A stretch of 7,137 bases of DNA from NCBI GenBank assembly GCA_017521775.1, contig JAFXBO010000223.1:1-7137 (forward strand), read 5' to 3'. The translations under genes and the position numbers were made by a program. Positions 5,909-7,137 of the stretch are shown here, piece after piece. Position 1 is the stretch's first letter. The number at the start of each line of letters is the position of its first letter. Below the pieces are notes generated by a model. It did no database searches. It was given only the letters and a program-made list of their open reading frames with translations, and had not been told where the DNA came from. Source of the DNA: Clostridia bacterium. Its GTDB lineage: Bacteria > Bacillota > Clostridia > UBA1381.

Positions 5909-6853
5909 CTATCGTATAACCTCTTTTGCGACGCTTATGAATTCACCCATTGCCCTTGTGCAATATTTATTTCTCCTATGGGCAACACACAGGTTTCTGT
6001 TACTATGTTCTTTTCCAAAATCATATAACACTACATTTTTTGATAGATTTCCATACTTTAAAAAGGTATCGGTAATAAAGCTTACACCCATACCTAAATC
6101 CACAAGAGCATAAGATATGTTAAGCTGGTCAACATTAAAAATTGCTTTTGGCTCAATATTGTTTTCATGGAAAATATGCATCGCTCTGGTACGCATATCA
6201 TTACCATTTTTCAAAAGTATAAACTTTTCATTTTTAAATATTTCAATTGATACAGATTTTACACTATTCAAATCAATGCTATTGTTATAAATACTATCAG
6301 GAAGTATTTGAAATTCCTTTAGCTTATCGTTAATTTTATTGTTTTTAGGGACGCAAATTAAAATTTTCTCATTTGTTAAACTATGTATTTTATATTCATC
6401 TACAACATCATCAAAGCTATCAATAAAAATATCTATTTCATCTTTTTTCGCCATATCCCTTAAGTTATTCGAGTTTGCTTCCACAAGTGTAACATCTATA
6501 TTAGGGTGTAACGATGTGTAACGGTTGATTATCTGTGGCAAAACATATGAGGAAATGTGGTTTGTAGCACCTATAGTAATCTGTCCGTTGTCTATGTTGT
6601 AGATATCATTAATTTTATGCTTAAACTCATTCTCTACTTTTATTATCTGCTCCACTGCAGCTATGTACTCTTCCCCTACCTCTGTGAGTTTGACAACTTT
6701 TCCTGTTCTTTCAAAAATTTCTGCTCCCACTCTTTTTTCAATATTTTTTATAGCAGCACTCAAGGATGGTTGAGATATAAACAGTTTTTGTGCTGCTTTG
6801 GTAAAACTACCTTCCTTGTATAACTGATATACGTATTCATATTTACTAAACAT
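5909..6853 (-). CDS. LysR-family transcriptional regulator
   Basis: A DNA-binding regulator of the LysR type, acting in the cytoplasm as a tetramer if typical. Its 314 residues begin with the classic winged helix-turn-helix (about 4-60): YKEGSFTKAAQKLFISQPS followed by LSAAIKNIEKRVGAEIFERT, then a KLTEVGEEY wing and linker helix (61-88). The effector-binding domain starts at about residue 91 (QITIGATNHI) with two halves, including DIFIDSFDD near 141-149 and a VDLGMGVSFI segment in the second half. The ligand cannot be read from sequence. ATG 6853 has an AGAGGTGG site just upstream. The gene is divergent from a YitT-family gene, and the shared intergenic DNA carries a LysR-type dyad and overlapping promoters, so it probably controls that gene and itself. 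The DUF1648 gene follows 80 bp downstream. Confidence 0.93.
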   Translation of the reverse strand: MFSKYEYVYQLYKEGSFTKAAQKLFISQPSLSAAIKNIEKRVGAEIFERTGKVVKLTEVGEEYIAAVEQIIKVENEFKHKINDIYNIDNGQITIGATNHISSYVLPQIINRYTSLHPNIDVTLVEANSNNLRDMAKKDEIDIFIDSFDDVVDEYKIHSLTNEKILICVPKNNKINDKLKEFQILPDSIYNNSIDLNSVKSVSIEIFKNEKFILLKNGNDMRTRAMHIFHENNIEPKAIFNVDQLNISYALVDLGMGVSFITDTFLKYGNLSKNVVLYDFGKEHSNRNLCVAHRRNKYCTRAMGEFISVAKEVIR

Positions 6854-6863
6854 ATTCCACCTC

Positions 6864-6880
6864 TATAGTTTATTTCTATA
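6864..6880. promoter_or_regulatory. Predicted LysR recognition site (T-N11-A dyad)
   Basis: TATAG (6864-6868) and CTATA (6876-6880) form a perfect inverted repeat with a 7-base spacer, containing the ATAG-N7-CTAT and T-N11-A patterns of LysR-family boxes. Its centre, 6872, is at -65 from the predicted start (6937) of the divergent gene, the canonical recognition position. It also lies in the lysR leader, next to its ribosome site. Confidence 0.68.
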
Positions 6881-6896
6881 ATTTTTATTTTAAAAA

Positions 6897-6914
6897 AGTA
6901 TTTGACTATATACT
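6897..6914. promoter_or_regulatory. Possible LysR activation site around the -35 of the YitT gene
   Basis: AGTAT (6897-6901) and ATACT (6910-6914) are inverted with an 8-base spacer that holds the -35 element. The centre is near -31 of the YitT-gene promoter, where LysR activation sites usually lie. The arms differ from those of the main dyad, so the match is positional more than sequence-based. Confidence 0.4.
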
Positions 6915-6930
6915 ACCACTTCTTTATAAT
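6902..6930 (+). promoter_or_regulatory. Sigma-A promoter of the YitT-family gene
   Basis: A -35 TTGACT (6902-6907) and a consensus -10 TATAAT (6925-6930) are 17 bp apart. The predicted start is 6937; AGGAG at 6948-6952 then precedes the ATG at 6962. Confidence 0.85.
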
Positions 6931-6938
6931 AAAATCAA
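6910..6938 (-). promoter_or_regulatory. Candidate lysR promoter overlapping the YitT-gene promoter
   Basis: On the minus strand TTGATT (6938-6933) and TAGTAT (6915-6910) are 17 bp apart, with TGG before the -10. The predicted start near 6903 gives a 50-nt leader. It almost fully overlaps the opposing promoter, so the two would compete for polymerase. Other AT-rich hexamers nearby are weaker alternatives. Confidence 0.55.
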
Positions 6939-6961
6939 GAGTTTTAAAGGAGATTTTTAAT

Positions 6962-7137
6962 ATGTTAAAGAGATTTTTTGAATATATGCTAATGATAATA
7001 TTTGCTTTTTTATCAGCACTTAACTACTCAGTATTTATTTTCCCCAACAAATTTGCACCTGCAGGAATTGACGGAATATGCACAATGATACAGGATGTTT
7101 CAAATATAAGTATGGGTTATCTTTCACTAGTTGTTAA
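6962..7137 (+). CDS. YitT-family membrane protein, N-terminal fragment (cut by window edge)
   Basis: An open frame from ATG 6962 runs to the window end, giving 58 complete codons. It starts with a hydrophobic segment (about 9-27) followed by NYSVFIFPNKFAPAGIDG (21-38) and ending in GYLSLVV, which matches my recollection of the YitT/DUF161 family N-terminus (PNxFAPAGIxG). These are multi-pass membrane proteins of unestablished function, normally some 280-300 residues, so about four fifths lies outside the window. AGGAG 9 nt upstream supports the start. Its promoter and the LysR-type dyad upstream suggest control by the divergent LysR regulator. The C-terminal domain, which would confirm the family, is not visible. 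Confidence 0.78.
   Translation, partial: MLKRFFEYMLMIIFAFLSALNYSVFIFPNKFAPAGIDGICTMIQDVSNISMGYLSLVV

Noticed and set aside
5217..6853. Sdp-type toxin/immunity locus
   Set aside because: Only a DUF1648/SdpI-like protein is present; there is no toxin precursor, and the neighbouring regulator is LysR, not ArsR.
1..7137. CRISPR array, tRNA/rRNA gene, insertion sequence or prophage
   Set aside because: No regular repeats, RNA-gene cores, transposase, integrase or attachment-site duplications were seen on either strand.

Overview
The window is AT-rich and low-GC, with strong AG-rich ribosome binding sites, near-consensus sigma-A promoters (TTGACA/TATAAT with 17-bp spacers, often TGn-extended) and Firmicutes-type proteins. 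It suggests an anaerobic member of the Clostridia, perhaps a gut-type lineage. No species-level call is possible from the sequence alone. There are eight complete or nearly complete genes plus one cut by the right edge. No RNA gene, CRISPR array, insertion sequence or prophage is visible, and no stretch over 300 bases lacks a gene.

Region 1 (1-4178, minus strand) is one compact operon read right to left: a PUA-less RlmI/RlmK-like SAM methyltransferase, ecfA1, ecfA2, ecfT and truA, the last cut at the left edge. The first four genes overlap by 8, 4 and 8 bp, and truA follows ecfT after 9 bp, so the five are probably translationally coupled. EcfA1, EcfA2 and EcfT make the shared energising module of a group II ECF vitamin transporter; no S component is present, as expected for the group II arrangement. 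TruA and the methyltransferase are RNA-modification or RNA-modification-like enzymes. A strong promoter at 4150-4178 gives a leader of about 40 nt.

Region 2 (4192-5214) holds a divergently transcribed PflX-type (COG1313) radical SAM protein with its own extended -10 promoter. It ends at a strong hairpin that also serves the convergent gene on its right.

Region 3 (5217-7137) holds a small DUF1648/SdpI-like membrane protein and a LysR-type regulator, both on the minus strand. Divergent from lysR is the start of a YitT-family membrane protein, cut by the right edge. The lysR/yitT intergenic region is the most informative regulatory sequence here: two face-to-face overlapping promoters and a T-N11-A dyad centred exactly at -65 from the predicted yitT start site, the textbook layout for a LysR regulator controlling its divergent neighbour.

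Most of the window is ordinary core or housekeeping DNA. I found no convincing new defence or biosynthetic system. The points worth following are the LysR-YitT pair, the pairing of the ECF-truA block with an uncharacterised methyltransferase, and the orphan radical SAM enzyme.
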